Shown here: piece by piece, positions 1 to 11,946 of the stretch
Numbering within the stretch: position 1 is the stretch's first letter
Layout: the number at the start of each line of letters is the position of its first letter
Source: Ligustrum vulgare
Lineage: Eukaryota > Streptophyta > Magnoliopsida > Lamiales > Oleaceae
Length of the DNA stretch: 64,000 bases
Reading direction: 5' to 3'
NCBI GenBank assembly: GCA_963555705.1
Contig: OY743172.1
Coordinates: forward strand, 66,174,602 to 66,238,601
Made by a program: the position numbers and the translations under genes
The notes under the pieces: model-generated
The model's database searches: none
What the model saw: the letters and a program-made list of their open reading frames with translations, nothing else
What the model was told of the DNA's origin: nothing

Positions 1-2083
1 ACGAATTTTCTCACATTTTCAGATTTTGGTTTTTGGTTGATTTTCGAATTTTACCTTAAATTAAGGATTTAATGATGGTTATGTGTGTGAGTATTGATGT
101 ATGGGAATGTGTATATGATTATGTATGTATAGGTGTATGTAAATATGTAGATTTTGGATTTTTATGTGGGAATATGTATACATTCAGATTTTATGGAAAG
201 TTTTGAGTTTCGAAAATTATAAATTTGTTTAATTTAAGTTCATATTAAACTTTGGTAAGAAGTATAAAATTTTTGATTTGGGTAATGCATATACATACAA
301 GTAAAATTCGGATTTTATAATGTTTAAATTGGTAAATTGATATTGGGTAAAGTTTGAGTTAAGTTAAATATTTTAGTTTGAGTTTGAATTTAAAAATGAG
401 AGTCTCTAACGTGGATTGAAATTTATCTCTTATTTTCGAATATGGTTTTATGTGTTTTGGTCATTATGTAAAGTCACGCGTGGGTTAAATTGAAATTTTA
501 ATCTCGGTTAATGTTTGATTATTATTAAAATGAATAACGAATGTGTTTGTGAACAAAAAATTACATGTTTTGTCGAATGGTTTAAATCTTTTGATTTCGA
601 GCATTGTATGGAAGTATTTAATATATCTTAATACCTTGTTTGGAATAAATGATCACAAGAATGAAAAGGGAAAGAAGACTTATTGTTTTAACTTGTTTAA
701 TGTAATGTTGAAAGAATGATGAATATACCAATTTGAACTGAAAGTATATTTTATGCAATGAATGAATATGACTAGGGTTGTTGGTACATTGACGGCACGA
801 GCAGTCGAGGCTCCTCCACTTGCAAATCAAGAAAACGGTAAATTACTAAGGACTGCAAGTAAGTAAACTTCCCCCTATTTTCATAGAAGTTGAATGTAAA
901 TGTGAAAGTTATGTGTAAATGACTGTCGTGCAACTTACTTGCTTTGATGAATTGCATTTACATTATGAAAGCATATCTTATTGAGAAGAATGTTTAAGCA
1001 TGCACATTATCATGTCATTGCATCATCAAGCATGCATTGACATCGAAATTTGGAAGTCAAATGTTTTAAATGAAAGAAATGTGTCAAAGTGCAAGTTTGT
1101 TCAAAAGTTATGTATCCCAAGTTTTTAAAGAATGAATGGGTGTGCTTCTAGTTCATGAAAGATGCGAGTGGGAAATGGGGCGCGGGGGACCGGCGTACCC
1201 GAATGTAATGAACCGCTTTGCGGTGGGAAAGTGAATGTTACACCGCTTTGCGGTGGGAAATTGAATGTTACACCGCTTCGCGGTGGGAAAGTGAATGTTA
1301 AACCGCTTTGCGGTGGAAATGCGCATGTTAATCTGGTTCCAAATAAGTAATTGCCCACTGTATTCTGATTGACTAGAAGTTACACCAAGTGAGCTCACGA
1401 TGGAAATGAAGTGAAAGTTTGAAATGTGAAATGAAAGTTCGAAAAGTTTGAATGTTCTGGAAAGTAAAGAAAAAGGGGATACATATATGAAATTTTTAAA
1501 AAGCATTCATGTCATAAGCATGCATTCATGCATACAGTTTACTTACTGAGCTTTAGCTCACCCCAATCCCTCCCCAACATTTTAGGTGATGAAAGTTAGA
1601 TGATCAGAGGGGAGCACTCGGCGGCTGACTCAGACAGTACCTGATGTTGCCTTAATTAATAAAGTTAAATTTATTCAAGTTATCATTAAATTTATTCCTT
1701 CATTTATTGTTATTGATAATGTTTTGGTTGAAGTTAGTCTTGATTACGTATGGGTAACGTATTAGGGGTTAAATTACCTCTTATTGCAATTGTTAATGTC
1801 TGTTGATTTTTGGGAAATCTTATGCTTGAGGAGTTTGGGGAATGAATGAATTGGTTTTGGCGATAATGAATGTGATTGATGCTTTTAAATTTTTAAAATG
1901 GTTTTTGATGCTCCTCTATAGGTTGGCTATGTCCAATTTATAGAGGAGACTCTGCCGAAATTTCGCTAAAATTTTATAATAGATAAATGAACATTTTTGT
2001 CGTGTAAACGATTTAATTCCGCAATTAATGTGAATGGAAGTTAACATGCCTAGGTTTTAGGTTTTGAAACTTGGGGTGTTACA
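1..2083 (+). repeat. LTR of a Tekay-like Ty3/gypsy element, cut by window edge
   Basis: The stretch aligns by eye with the two LTRs of the element at 2396-11941. Shared blocks are the CCGC..GCGG unit array, the 'gagctttagctca' block, the 'gatgaaagttagatgatc' block and the terminal 'cttggggtgttaca'. It ends in TTACA at 2083, where unrelated minus-strand LTR sequence begins. It could be a solo LTR or the 3' LTR of an element lying to the left; the left end is outside the window. Short ORFs here are incidental. Confidence 0.75.
1211..1330 (+). repeat. Four tandem 30-bp units with CCGC/GCGG hairpins
   Basis: Four head-to-tail units start at 1211, 1241, 1271 and 1301. Each contains accgc-tttg-cggt, a short self-complementary core, followed by gggaaagtgaatgtta. 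Units differ by a few bases. Degenerate versions occur at the same place in the LTRs at about 3770-3870 and 11055-11165. The unit is a multiple of three, so a short open frame runs through it repeating PLCGGKVNVT; I regard that as a by-product. Confidence 0.85.
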
Positions 2084-2230
2084 CCGGTAGTTCCAGTGCT
2101 CGACCCTTGGCAATGAAGAAGAGTAAGAGGAGGCCCCGAGCTCAAGTATCGATTGCAGTATTGATACTTTTGCTAAATTTTGCTTAATTTTATTTTCTAA
2201 AAATTAAAGATAAAAATGTAGATCGTTACA
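2084..2230 (-). repeat. Start of an LTR of a minus-strand gypsy element (fragment)
   Basis: Read on the minus strand, the polypurine stretch at 2231-2243 (gggagaat) follows a pol 3' end and is followed by TGTAACGATC at 2230, the usual layout of internal end, PPT and LTR start in Ty3/gypsy. Only about 147 bases remain before the LTR ending at 2083 interrupts it. Confidence 0.7.
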
Positions 2231-2267
2231 ATATTCTCCCCTTAAATAATTTTGTCCTCTAAATTAA

Positions 2268-2390
2268 CTATGAGAAAAGTTCAAGATAACTAGCTTTCAG
2301 CTCATCTTCCCGTTCCAAAGTTTCTTCTTCAATGGTGGCACTTTGCCATAAAACTTGTATTAGAGGGATTTCTTTATTCCGAAGTTTCTT
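2268..2390 (-). pseudogene. C-terminal end of Ty3/gypsy pol (minus-strand relic)
   Basis: The minus strand encodes 40 residues and a stop. They contain KKLRNKEIPL, then VLWQ, EEET and ELFS at the end. This matches the conserved tail of chromovirus integrase (pattern LRNKxIPLVKVLW...EEATWExE...LF). The open frame breaks at 2391, where another gypsy element is inserted. The upstream coding sequence resumes on the minus strand at 11947, also in integrase-tail sequence, so the two pieces are one interrupted gene. Confidence 0.85.
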
Positions 2391-4580
2391 AACTTGAAAT
2401 TCCGTGTTTTGTTTTACATGCATTCTTGATTTATTCTGTCAATGTTATCATAAATTACTTAAATGTAATTATTATTGTTTAAAGTTTTAAATATTTTGCA
2501 ATGAAATGACTTGACGCCATCACGATCAATGTGACAATTAGAAAGTATATATTTATTTATATGCAATTTTATTTGTAATTATTAATTTAATTTTCTAAGC
2601 TTGATATATTTCTATTTATTTAAGGTGTAAGTAGCTTAATTTACATTTGAATTAAAATTGGGAAAAAGGTTTGGTAGCATTTTGAAATTTAATGGAAGTT
2701 TTGGGCTAAACTTTACCTTATCTAAAGTTGAGGGACATAATTTTCAATTTAAAAAATTTTAAAAATATAAACCCTTAACCCCTCAAGCAAATCGTCATTC
2801 CCTCATCTCTCTCAGCTCTTTTGCAATCTCACACTCCCATTACCTCTCGCCCGATTCCTTCGAGTTGCCGACACTTCCACTTCTCCGGCCACCCAGCATC
2901 ATCACAGCCAGCTTCCCACCATGGTGAGACACATTTTCCCTTCCCTCTCAGTATAGCTGCACCCACACACACGATTGCACTCATGCACGCACGCATACTC
3001 ACACATGAACACACACAATCTTTTTTGTGTGTCTCTGTGTGTGTTACATATAATTTTCAGAATTCAGGAAATTGTAGTTTTACTTTTTTAGGTGATTTTG
3101 GTTACTTAATTTTGAGTTATCTTTTTAATGGTTAAAATTGTTAATTGTACATTGTGTAAAGTTAAATTAAGTTATGTAATTTTTAGTTTGAATTGAATTT
3201 AAAGATAAGAAGACTTTCTAAAATGCATTGAAATTGACCTCTTGTTTATAATATTGTGTTATGTGTTATGTGTGTGGATATAGCTTAATGTCACATTTGG
3301 GTTAAATTATGAACGTGTTTCTGAATAAATGATAATATTAAGATTTTGACACATTGACATGACGGGCAACTAAGGTCCTCTACATGAAAATCCAGTTAAC
3401 AGTAAATATTAAGGACGACGTGTAACTAAACTTCCCATATGTTCATCAAGTTTGAATGTTAATGTGGAGCTAATGTGCTTAAGTGATTATCTTGCAGTTT
3501 ACCTGCTTTTGAATATTTTTTTTTTTACTTTATACATGTGTTATTAAGATAAATGATCAAGCATGCATGTTATCATATCATTGCATACACAAGTATGCAT
3601 TGTCATCAAATTGAAAAAGTCAAATGTTTTTAAATCAAAATATGGAAAAATGCAACTTTTGTTCAAAAGTTATATGTCCCAAGTTTTAAGAAAGAAATAA
3701 GTGTACTTCTATGTCATGAAAAAAAGTAAGTGGGAAATGGGGCAGCATGGGACCGGCATACCAAAGATAAACCGCGTTACAGTGTATTGTGTAACTACTT
3801 TGCAGTGGAAAAGTGAATGTTAAACAGTATTGCGGTTGAAAAGTGAATGTTAATCGCTATACGATTTTACAAGTAAAAGTGACTTGGTTCCAAATAAGGA
3901 ATTGTCAACTGCTTTCTGATTGGCTAGAAGATACACCAAGTGAGCTCACGAAAGTAATGAAATGAAATTTTGTAAGGTTAAAGTTTTGAAATGTAAAGTT
4001 AAAGTAAATGGGGATACCTAGTTCAAAGCATTAAGGCCTTTCATGTCATGATCATACCTCATGTGTACAAAGTTTACTTTCTGAGCTTTAGCTCACCCCT
4101 TCAATTTTCCCCCATTTCGGGTGATGAAAGTTAGGTGATCTGAGGAGAGCACTTGGTGGCAAACTTGAACAGTACCTTCAATTATTATTTTTAAAATAAA
4201 TTTTGAATTATATTTTACATAATTTTCCCATTGGTAATATCTTTATTCATCATCATTGAGATATTTTTGGTTCGATTTAGTTTTAAATAAGTTACGGTAT
4301 CATATTAGTGGTTAGTTTATCTCCTAATTCATTTGTTAGAGCTTATTGATTTGAAATTGTTATGCTGAGGAGTAGGAATTGATTTTTGAACAAGTTGGTG
4401 ATGCTGAAGTTTGATTTTCAGTTGTGGAGTGAATGTTAGATGTTGTTAGAGTTGTGATTGATAGTTAAATTATATTGTTGAAATTATCATGTCCTCTATA
4501 GGTTGGCCAAGTCCAATTTTTTGGGGGAGACTCTGTCATAGTTTTGGTAGAATTTTACCATAGAAAAAATGAAAATCTTA

Positions 4581-5931
4581 GGTGGCGTTCTGTTTGTATT
4601 TTATTTTGTATTTTCATTTTGGAAAATGTTTTGTATTTCCTGTTTTTATTTTTATTTTCAATGTTGCTGAAAACGTGTTCTGTTTATCATTTCTGAAAAC
4701 TGTTTTTGAAAATGAAAAGCTGGAAAACACGTTCTGTTTGAAATTTTGCAGAATACAACTTATACTATTTTCAATGAATTTGCTTCTGAATTATATTAAA
4801 CAATCTATATTGTTTAACTTTTTTTTGGACCAAATAATAATGTCATTAATGTTCAACTCCAAAAAAATATTATAAGAAATTAATAACATAATATTCAAGT
4901 CCAAATTACTTACATAATACATGTAACTCTAATTACTCATACAGAGTTTGATTAAACAAAATAAATTTAAAAGTCATCTTGACCTTGTGGAGTAATCAGT
5001 CCACATTTGATTCAGGCACATTTCTAGGATTAATCATAGGTCTTGCCTGCTACAATTCTCATGTGGTACATTTCTAGAATTTTAGTAGATTTTTGTGCAT
5101 TTTGATAAATTTCATTTAACTTGGTTTGTTTTCTTGTATTTTGGTACATTCGCACACTGGTACGATTTGCGCATTTTGGTCGATATCATGCATTTTGTAT
5201 ATTTTGGTGAATTCTGGTATATATAGTGTATTTTAGTACATTTTGAAGCATTTTTTAACATTTCACACATCTTGGTTAGCACAGTACAATTGGCATTGTT
5301 TTCGTAAATTTTAGAGCTATTTGCGCATTTTGGTAAATTTCTTGGGCACAATTTGAAACATCTCACGATTTGGTACATATCGCGCTTTTGGTATTAGATT
5401 AGACATCTTGGTGAAATTTTGCTCTTTTTTGGTAGATTTAGCTTTGTTTAGTAGAGTTTTGCGTGTTTGGTACATTTCGATTCCATGCAGTTTGGTGCAT
5501 TTTTTGAAATATAATAATAAGAATTCTCACTTAATTTTTTTTTTGTAATGTTGATATTGAATTTAATAAAACTTTATTTAAGCTTAGTTCCAAGTTAGAA
5601 TAATTCTCAAAAAAAAAAAAAAAAAATCTTTATTTAGGCTTAGTTCCAAACTAGGATAATTCTAAAAAAATAATAAAAAAATAAAAACTTTATATTAAGC
5701 TTAGTTCTAAGTTAAGATAATTCTATAAAAAAAAAAAAAAAAAAAAAATCCCAAAACGCCGAAATACACACAAAACGCCCAAAACGATGTTTCGGGCGTT
5801 TTCCGTTTTGTGTACAATTTTTTTTTTTGTTTTCCAAAATGCGTTTTCGAAAATGGTAAAGAGAACGCGTTTTTAGCGTTTTCGAAAATAAAAACAGAAA
5901 ACGACCTCAAAACAGCAAACAGAACAGGGGC
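4581..5931. mobile_element. PIF/Harbinger-like non-autonomous element (1,351 bp)
   Basis: It interrupts the 5' LTR relative to the intact 3' LTR copy. It is bounded by TTA at 4578-4580 and TTA at 5932-5934, the 3-bp TWA duplication typical of PIF/Harbinger. The ends are inverted: ggtggcgttctgtttg on the left and, reverse complemented, gcccctgttctgtttg on the right. Subterminal copies of cgttttcgaaaa / ttttgaaaatg extend the inverted similarity. No transposase is visible. The interior is degenerate 'ttttggtacattt' repetition (about 5090-5510) and a poly-A-bearing direct repeat. Confidence 0.8.
5572..5724 (+). repeat. Three ~58-bp direct repeats with A-runs
   Basis: Three copies of ctttatttaagcttagttcc followed by aagttagaataattct and a poly-A run begin at about 5572, 5628 and 5688, with small differences. 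They lie inside the Harbinger-like element. Confidence 0.8.
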
Positions 5932-6057
5932 TTAATGTTTAAAATGATTTATTTCCACATTTAAAGTGAAGGAAAGTTAACACGTCTAGATTTAGGATTT
6001 TAAACCTGGTTAACACGTCTAAGTTTAGGAATTTAAACTTGGGATGTTACATTTTTT

Positions 6058-6070
6058 TGTATCAGAGCTA
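6058..6070 (+). other. Primer-binding site (initiator-Met tRNA type)
   Basis: TTGTATCAGAGCT a few bases after the LTR end matches the plant retrotransposon site TGGTATCAGAGC with one change. It fixes the orientation and the LTR boundary. Confidence 0.75.
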
Positions 6071-6724
6071 AGACTTTTAAAGCAATTATTTAGACTTTAA
6101 AAACTTGTTTAAAAAGGTTCGAGTACCAAGTTACGCCTCAAGTGTATCTTCCTCGATCATTTGGTAAGGTTAATTTCCATTCAAATCATTAAATGCTTTT
6201 TAATGTTTCGAGTATTGTAATTTCCTTGATGTTACTATGTAATGTTTTAAGTGAAAAGTTAAGAATGTTGTTAATGATTATGATGAGTATGTCTTGCTTA
6301 TGTAATGAGAAAGTTATAAGGCAATGTTTTTAGGAATTTAAGTTATGTTCATAAGCTCTATATGTGAAATGTAAAGAGTGAATATGAATGGTACATTGAG
6401 TCATCAGGATTGAGCATGAACGAGTTCATATAATGTCTAAACCGAAAGCTAAGTATGCATTGAACATAGTGTCATACATTGTTTACGTGTGTGACGTACT
6501 TACTTCAATCGACTATCCTGATAAGAATGTAGTTTGAGCCTCCAAATGAAACATGTTTCTATTTTGTTGGGGTTAAGGTGAAACCTTCTATACCGATAGT
6601 ATCAATGATGAAGAATCTTCAGTTCATGAATAAGGTGTAAAGCCTACTTGGTTGGAGTATTTGAGGTGCTTAAGGCATGCCCTTCTCTTTAACAAAATGC
6701 AATATTTCGAGACTAAACGGGTGT
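6071..6724 (+). other. Internal region of the gypsy element with no recognisable gene
   Basis: This is where gag and protease should lie. I see no zinc knuckle, no gag core and no D-S/T-G protease motif in any frame. Gag-protease appears to have been deleted or decayed beyond recognition. Confidence 0.5.
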
Positions 6725-9559
6725 GTTTCAAGATGACCTCTATGATCTTCCACCTGAAAGGAAGATTGATTTCATCATCGGTTAGTGCCTAAAATAGCTC
6801 TAGTAACTAAAGTATTGTATCATATGTCCTTGTCGAACTTAAAGAGCTCAAATAAAAACTTCAAGATCTTATGGACAAAGGTTCATTCGACCCAGTATTT
6901 CACCATGGGTTCTCATGTGCTATTCATGAAGTAGAAAGATAGGTCCATGAGACTCTTCATAGACTACAAGAACCAAACAAGGTAAGGATAAAGAATATGT
7001 ATCCATTGCCAAGAATTGAGGATCTGTTTGATCAACTTCAAGGTCTAGGGTATTTTCTAAGATGTGTCTATGATCTGGTTGCCATTAGTGGAGGATCAAA
7101 GCAGAGGATACTCTAAAGAAAACTTTTCATACTAGATATGGGCATTATGGGTTCTTGGTGATATCGTTTGGGTTAACAAATGCTCCTATGGCATTTAAGA
7201 ACTTAAAGAATTGAGTCTTTAAAGAATATTTGGGTCAATACGTCATAGTCTTCATTGTTGGCATATTGATCTATTTGAGGTCATAGGAAGAACATGAAAT
7301 ACATTTCATAATTGTGCTTCAAAGAAACACAAGAGAAGAAAAGCTATTTGCTAAGTTTAAAAAGTGTGAATTATGGCTAGATAGAGTGTCATTCTTAGGG
7401 CATATTGTGTCAAGGGAAGGTATTACGGTTGACCCAAGTAAGATTGAGGCAACTCAAAACTATCCAACACCCTCTGATGTTAAGGAAGTCCGTAGTTTTC
7501 CTGGGCTAGCTAGTTACTACCGGAGATTTGTAGAAGGATTTTCTAAGATTTCCTCACCTTTGACTAAGTTGACTAGAAACTATACAACATTTCAAAGGAG
7601 CTCGAATTGTGAACAGAGCTTTAAAGAATTAGAGACATGGTTGACAATTGCACCCCTCCTAAAAATTCCAAGAGATAATGAAGGGTTGGTCATCTACAGT
7701 GATGCTTCATTGAAAGGGCTCCATTGTATTCTTATGCAATAGAATAAGGTGATTGATTGCCTACACTTCAAGATAATTAAAGGAGTATGAGAAGAATTCC
7801 CCAACTCATGATCTTGAGTTGGCAGTTGTCGTATTTGAATATAAGATATGGAGGCACTTTCTTTATAGGGTTAAGTGTGAGATCTACACGGATCATAAAA
7901 GTCTCAAATATTTCTTCACTCGAAAAGAACTGAGCATGAGAAAAACATTGGAACTTGCTAGGGATTATGATTGTGTTATTATCATTCTAGCAAGGCTAAT
8001 GTGGTAGATGATGCACTTATCAGAAAGAGTCATGAAACAATAGCCGTCTCACAAGTTGTTCAAAAATAGTCGCTTGTAGTTATCGAAAAGTTGAGTTAGA
8101 AATCGTTCTTAAAGGAAAATTAGGTTATCTTGCCAACATGATTTTAGAACCAACAATTCTTGAGTAAGATCAAAGATTTTTGCAATCTGAGGACTCCCGA
8201 ATATTGAAAATTCATACTGAAGTGACTAAGGGAAAGTGCACTTATTTTATATCAATATAGATGGTGCCCTTCGACACGATAGTATATTGGTGGTCCCTAA
8301 TAGAGGAGTTGAAACAAGAAATTATGAAGGAGGCTCATAACACTCCTTACTCAATTTACCTTGGAAGAACTAAGATGACTTGAGATTTGAGGAAACATTT
8401 TCGATGGGTTGGTATGAGTCTAAATGTGGCATATTATGTTTAGCATTGTCTTACTTGTCAAAAGTGTAAGTCCAAACACCAATGACCCCCTGACCTATCA
8501 CAACCTCTTATAATTTCAGATTGGAAGTGGGAACGAATTTGCATGGATCTTGTTCTTGGCTTACCTAATATGAAAAGGGCTATAATTCTATTTGGGTGAT
8601 TGTAGACCTTCTTGCCAAGTCAGTGCACTTTTCTATAGTTGAAGGCTACTTATAATATGGAGAAGCATGTGGGCCTATATGTGGCAGAAATAATAAAATT
8701 TCATGGAATTCCTTTATCTATTGTATCTGATCGCGACCCAAAATTTATTTCTTCATTTTGGAAAAGCCTACATAAAGCCATGGGTACTCAACTGAGATTC
8801 AACGTGGCCTTTCAACCTCACACAAATGGACAATTGAAGAGAATAATTCAAACCCTAGAAGACATGTTGAGAGCTTGTATTATTGGTTTTCCAGGTACTT
8901 GGGATGAATTCCTCCTATTCCTCGAGTTCTCCTACAACAATGGTTATGTTCGATCAGCATGGCTCCGTATGAGGCACTATACGAGAGGAATTGTATATCG
9001 CTTGTTCAATGGATGAGGCTAGAGAAAAAAAAAATATTGGGTCCGAAGATAGTATAGTAGACAACGGAAGTGGTTGAAAAGATTCTTCAACAATGAAAAA
9101 TGCAAATAGTAGATAGAAAAGCTAAGCTAAAAAAAAAAAGGAAATCGTTGGGATTCAATACAAGTGATGTTATATTTTTTAACGTAGCTCTCAGGAAAGG
9201 AGTTATGAGGTTCAGAATGAAAGAAAAGTTGAGTCCATGTTTTATTGGACCCTTTGAGATACTTGAAAGGGTGGGTGACCCAGCTTATCAGGTTGCATTG
9301 TGACCAGCACTATTGGGGGTACACAATGTGTTCATGTCTCAATGTTGAGGAAATATATTCCGGACACCTCTCATATTCATAGCTATGAGTCATTGGACCT
9401 TCATAAGGATATGACTTACGAGGAGTCACCTATGACAATCCTAGAGAAGACAGAAAAGGAACTCAGGAATCATGCAGTAGAAGAAGCTAATTGGAAACGC
9501 AAAAATGAAATTCGTGCCAAGTGTCCACATCATTTTGGTAAGTTCAAATTTCGAGGATG
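6725..9559 (+). pseudogene. Ty3/gypsy pol relic: RT, RNase H, integrase, chromovirus tail
   Basis: The domains read in order through many frameshifts. First comes the linker before RT (DLYDLPPERKI at about 6732, then ELKELK and MDKGSF). RT follows with [15 protein letters not shown] (about 7000) and RYGHYGFLV. The RT active-site region reads VFIVGILIYL at about 7245, so the Asp pair is gone. RT thumb and RNase H follow (FLGHIVSREGI at about 7390, YSDASLKG at about 7695, [11 protein letters not shown] at about 7890, ANVVDDAL at about 7995). Integrase has SDRDPKF and the NGQ region (8720-8840), and the integrase tail ends with EANW and FRG at 9500-9559. The gene is non-functional. Confidence 0.9.
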
Positions 9560-9564
9560 AAATT

Positions 9565-9584
9565 TATTTTAGGAGGTAAGGAAT
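9565..9584 (+). other. Polypurine tract before 3' LTR
   Basis: The purine-rich 'aggaggtaaggaa' lies between the pol stop and TGTAATAC at 9585, the expected place for plus-strand priming. Confidence 0.6.
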
Positions 9585-11941
9585 TGTAATACTATTTTTT
9601 GTTTTACGTACGTTCTTGATTTTCACGTATTTATTTAGTTAATACTATTATGAATTATTTAAATGTAATTATTACTGTTTAAAGATTGAATAATTTTGCA
9701 GTTGAAGGACTTGGGTGCTGTTACGATCAATATGTCAATTAGAAAGTTTATATATTGTTTATATACAATTCTATGTGTCATTATTATTTTAATTTCCTAA
9801 TCTAGTTTTATTTTTGATTTATTTAAGTTGTAAGTGGTCTAATTTGCATTTGAATTAGAATTGGGAAAACAATTTGGTAGCATTTTGAAATTTAATGGAA
9901 GTTTTTGGGTAGACTTCACCTTAAATAAAGTTGAGGAACTTAATTTATAATTTCACAAAAGTTGAAAACTTAAACTCTAAACCTCCCAAGCAAATCATTA
10001 CTCCCTCATCTCTATAGGTTCTCTCGTGATCTCCCTCTTCCATCACCTCTCAACTGCTTCCTTCCAGCCACCGACACCACCACTTTGCTAGTCACCCACC
10101 ATCATCACCACTACCTTCCCACTATGGTGAGGCACATTTTCCCTTCCTTCTCACGATAGTCACACGTACATACATGGATGCACTATTGGACGCACACTCA
10201 CAAACACATGCACACTCAAACCTATATAAACACGAACACACACAATCTTTTTGGTGTGTGCGCGCGCACACACACATATTACATATCATTTTCATGTTTA
10301 AGAAATTTTAGTTTTACTTATTTTAATTGATTGTGGTTAGTTAATTTTGAGTTATCTTTATAATTTTTTCAAAACTTGGGGGAAATTATGTAAATGTGTA
10401 TACTAATTTCGGATTTTGAAATGTAGGAATTTAAATGTTAATTTGGAACTTCAATTGAATTTTTCAGATTTATTAACGGTAAAAATTGTTAATTGTATAT
10501 TTTTTTAAATTTAGCTTAAGTTATCTAATTTTTAGTTTGAGATTATTTAAAAGATAAGAAAAATTTCTAAATTGCAATTAAATTGACATCTTGTTTCGAA
10601 TATGGTCTTATGCGTTGGATACAGCTTAATGCCACGTTTGAGTTAAATTGTGAATGTGTTTGTGTTTGTGTTTGTGTTTTTGAATGAACAATAAATTAGG
10701 AGGTAGATAAGTAAACTTCCCCTATATTCATCAAGTTCGAATGTTAATGTAGAACTAATATGTTTAAGTGACTGTCTTGCAATTTACCAGCTTTTGATGC
10801 TTTTTTCGTTTACTTATAAAAGTATATGTTACTAAGATAAATGTTCTAATATATATTTATCATGTCATTGCATCAAAAAGCATGTATTATCATCAAATTG
10901 AGAAACTCAAATATTTTCAAATGAAAAATGTGGAAAAGTGTGAGTTCGTTCAAAATTTATGTATCCTAAGTTTTAAGAAAGAAAATTGTGTACTTCTATG
11001 TCAAAAATAAGTGAGTGGAAAATGGGGCATGAGGGATCAACATACTCGAATTAAACTGCATTGTAGTGGATTTTCCAACCGCTTTGCGGTGGAATGTTAA
11101 ATCGCTTTACGGTTGAAAAGCAAATGTTAATCTGCATTGTGGTGGAAAAGTGAATGTGAATTGCTATGTGGTTTTACCAGTAAAAGTGACCAAGTTCCAC
11201 ATAAAGAATTGATCGCTGCAATCTGAATGGCTATAAGATACACCAAGTGAGCTGACAAAAGTAATGAAATGAAATTTTGAAAGGTGAAAGTTTTTGAAAA
11301 GTTAAAATAAAAGGGAGTATATATATCAAGTATTAAGGCATATCATGTCATAAACATTCATCATGTGCACGAAGTTTACTTGTTGAGCTTTAGCTCAGTC
11401 CTATGAAAGTTAGGTGATCAAAGGAGAACACTTGGTGGCAAACTCAGAAAGCACCTGCAATTATTATTTTTAAAATAATTTTTGAATTCGAGTTGACATA
11501 GGTTTACCATTGATTATTCTTTATTCATCATTATTGAAATTGTTTTGATGGATTTAGTTTTAAATAAGTTATGGTATCATATTGGTGGTTTGTTTATCCT
11601 ACTTATTTGTTGGATCTTATTGTTTGAAATTTTTATGTTGAGGAGTTGGGGGTTGATTTTTCAAGTAGTTGGTGATGTTGAAGTTTGATTTTTTTAATTA
11701 TGGAATGAATGTTGGATGTTGTTGGAGTTGTGATTTATAGTTAAATTATTTTGTTGACATTATGATATCCCTCTACAAGTTGGCTAAATTCAATCTAAGG
11801 GGAAAACTCTTCCAAAATATCGGTAGAATTTTACAATCAAAAAATGAAAATTTTATTATTTTAAATGATTTATTTCAACATTTAAAGTGAATGGAAGTTA
11901 ACACGTCTAGGTTTAAGATTTTAAACTTGGGGGTGTTACAA
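9585..11941 (+). repeat. 3' LTR of the 2396-11941 gypsy element
   Basis: It begins TGTAATAC and ends gggtgttaca, the terminal inverted TGTAA/TTACA of this family. It is the cleanest copy of the LTR here and lacks the Harbinger-like insertion. It includes a degenerate CCGC..GCGG array (about 11055-11165), a CA-rich stretch with an 18-bp perfect palindrome TGTGTGCGCGCGCACACA (10255-10272), and the 'gagctttagctca' block near 11385. Confidence 0.85.
10221..10230 (+). promoter_or_regulatory. Possible LTR TATA box
   Basis: CCTATATAAA lies in the middle of the 3' LTR, followed by CA-rich sequence. The equivalent site in the 5' LTR (around 3010) has lost it. Placement fits a U3 promoter, but there is no other support. 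Confidence 0.35.
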
Positions 11942-11946
11942 AACTT

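Larger units (their letters stand above)
2396..6051 (+). repeat. 5' LTR of the 2396-11941 gypsy element
   Basis: It is homologous throughout to 9585-11941, with a 1.35-kb DNA element inserted at 4581-5931; without that it is about 2.3 kb. The start is eroded (gaaattccgtg in place of TGTAATAC). The end, atgttaca, precedes a Met-tRNA primer site. A 33-bp imperfect duplication of 'ttaacacgtcta...' lies at about 5975-6040, just before the end. A CT- and CA-rich stretch at about 2790-3050 matches 10000-10280 of the other LTR. Small ORFs inside are not genes. Confidence 0.8.
2396..11941 (+). mobile_element. Tekay-like Ty3/gypsy retrotransposon, decayed, inserted in a minus-strand gypsy
   Basis: Order is 5' LTR (to 6051), Met-tRNA primer site (6058), pol relic (6725-9559), polypurine tract (about 9567), 3' LTR (9585-11941). 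The pentamer AACTT precedes it at 2391-2395 and follows at 11942-11946, a good target-site duplication. Removing the element rejoins the minus-strand integrase tail in frame around the target site. No gag or protease is recognisable between 6071 and 6724. All domains carry stops and frameshifts, so it cannot move by itself. Confidence 0.85.

Noticed and set aside
1211..1330. CRISPR-like array
   Set aside because: Units are contiguous without spacers, in a plant LTR.
618..1506. Several short ORFs on both strands
   Set aside because: They lie in LTR sequence, overlap each other, and owe their openness to the 30-bp repeat or to chance. No domain or codon pattern supports them.
2821..3135. 104-codon ORF
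   Set aside because: Low-complexity CT/CA-rich LTR sequence; the homologous place in the other LTR (about 10025-10330) is not open.
5112..5378. 88-codon minus-strand ORF
   Set aside because: Made by degenerate 'ttttggtacattt' repeats inside a DNA transposon.
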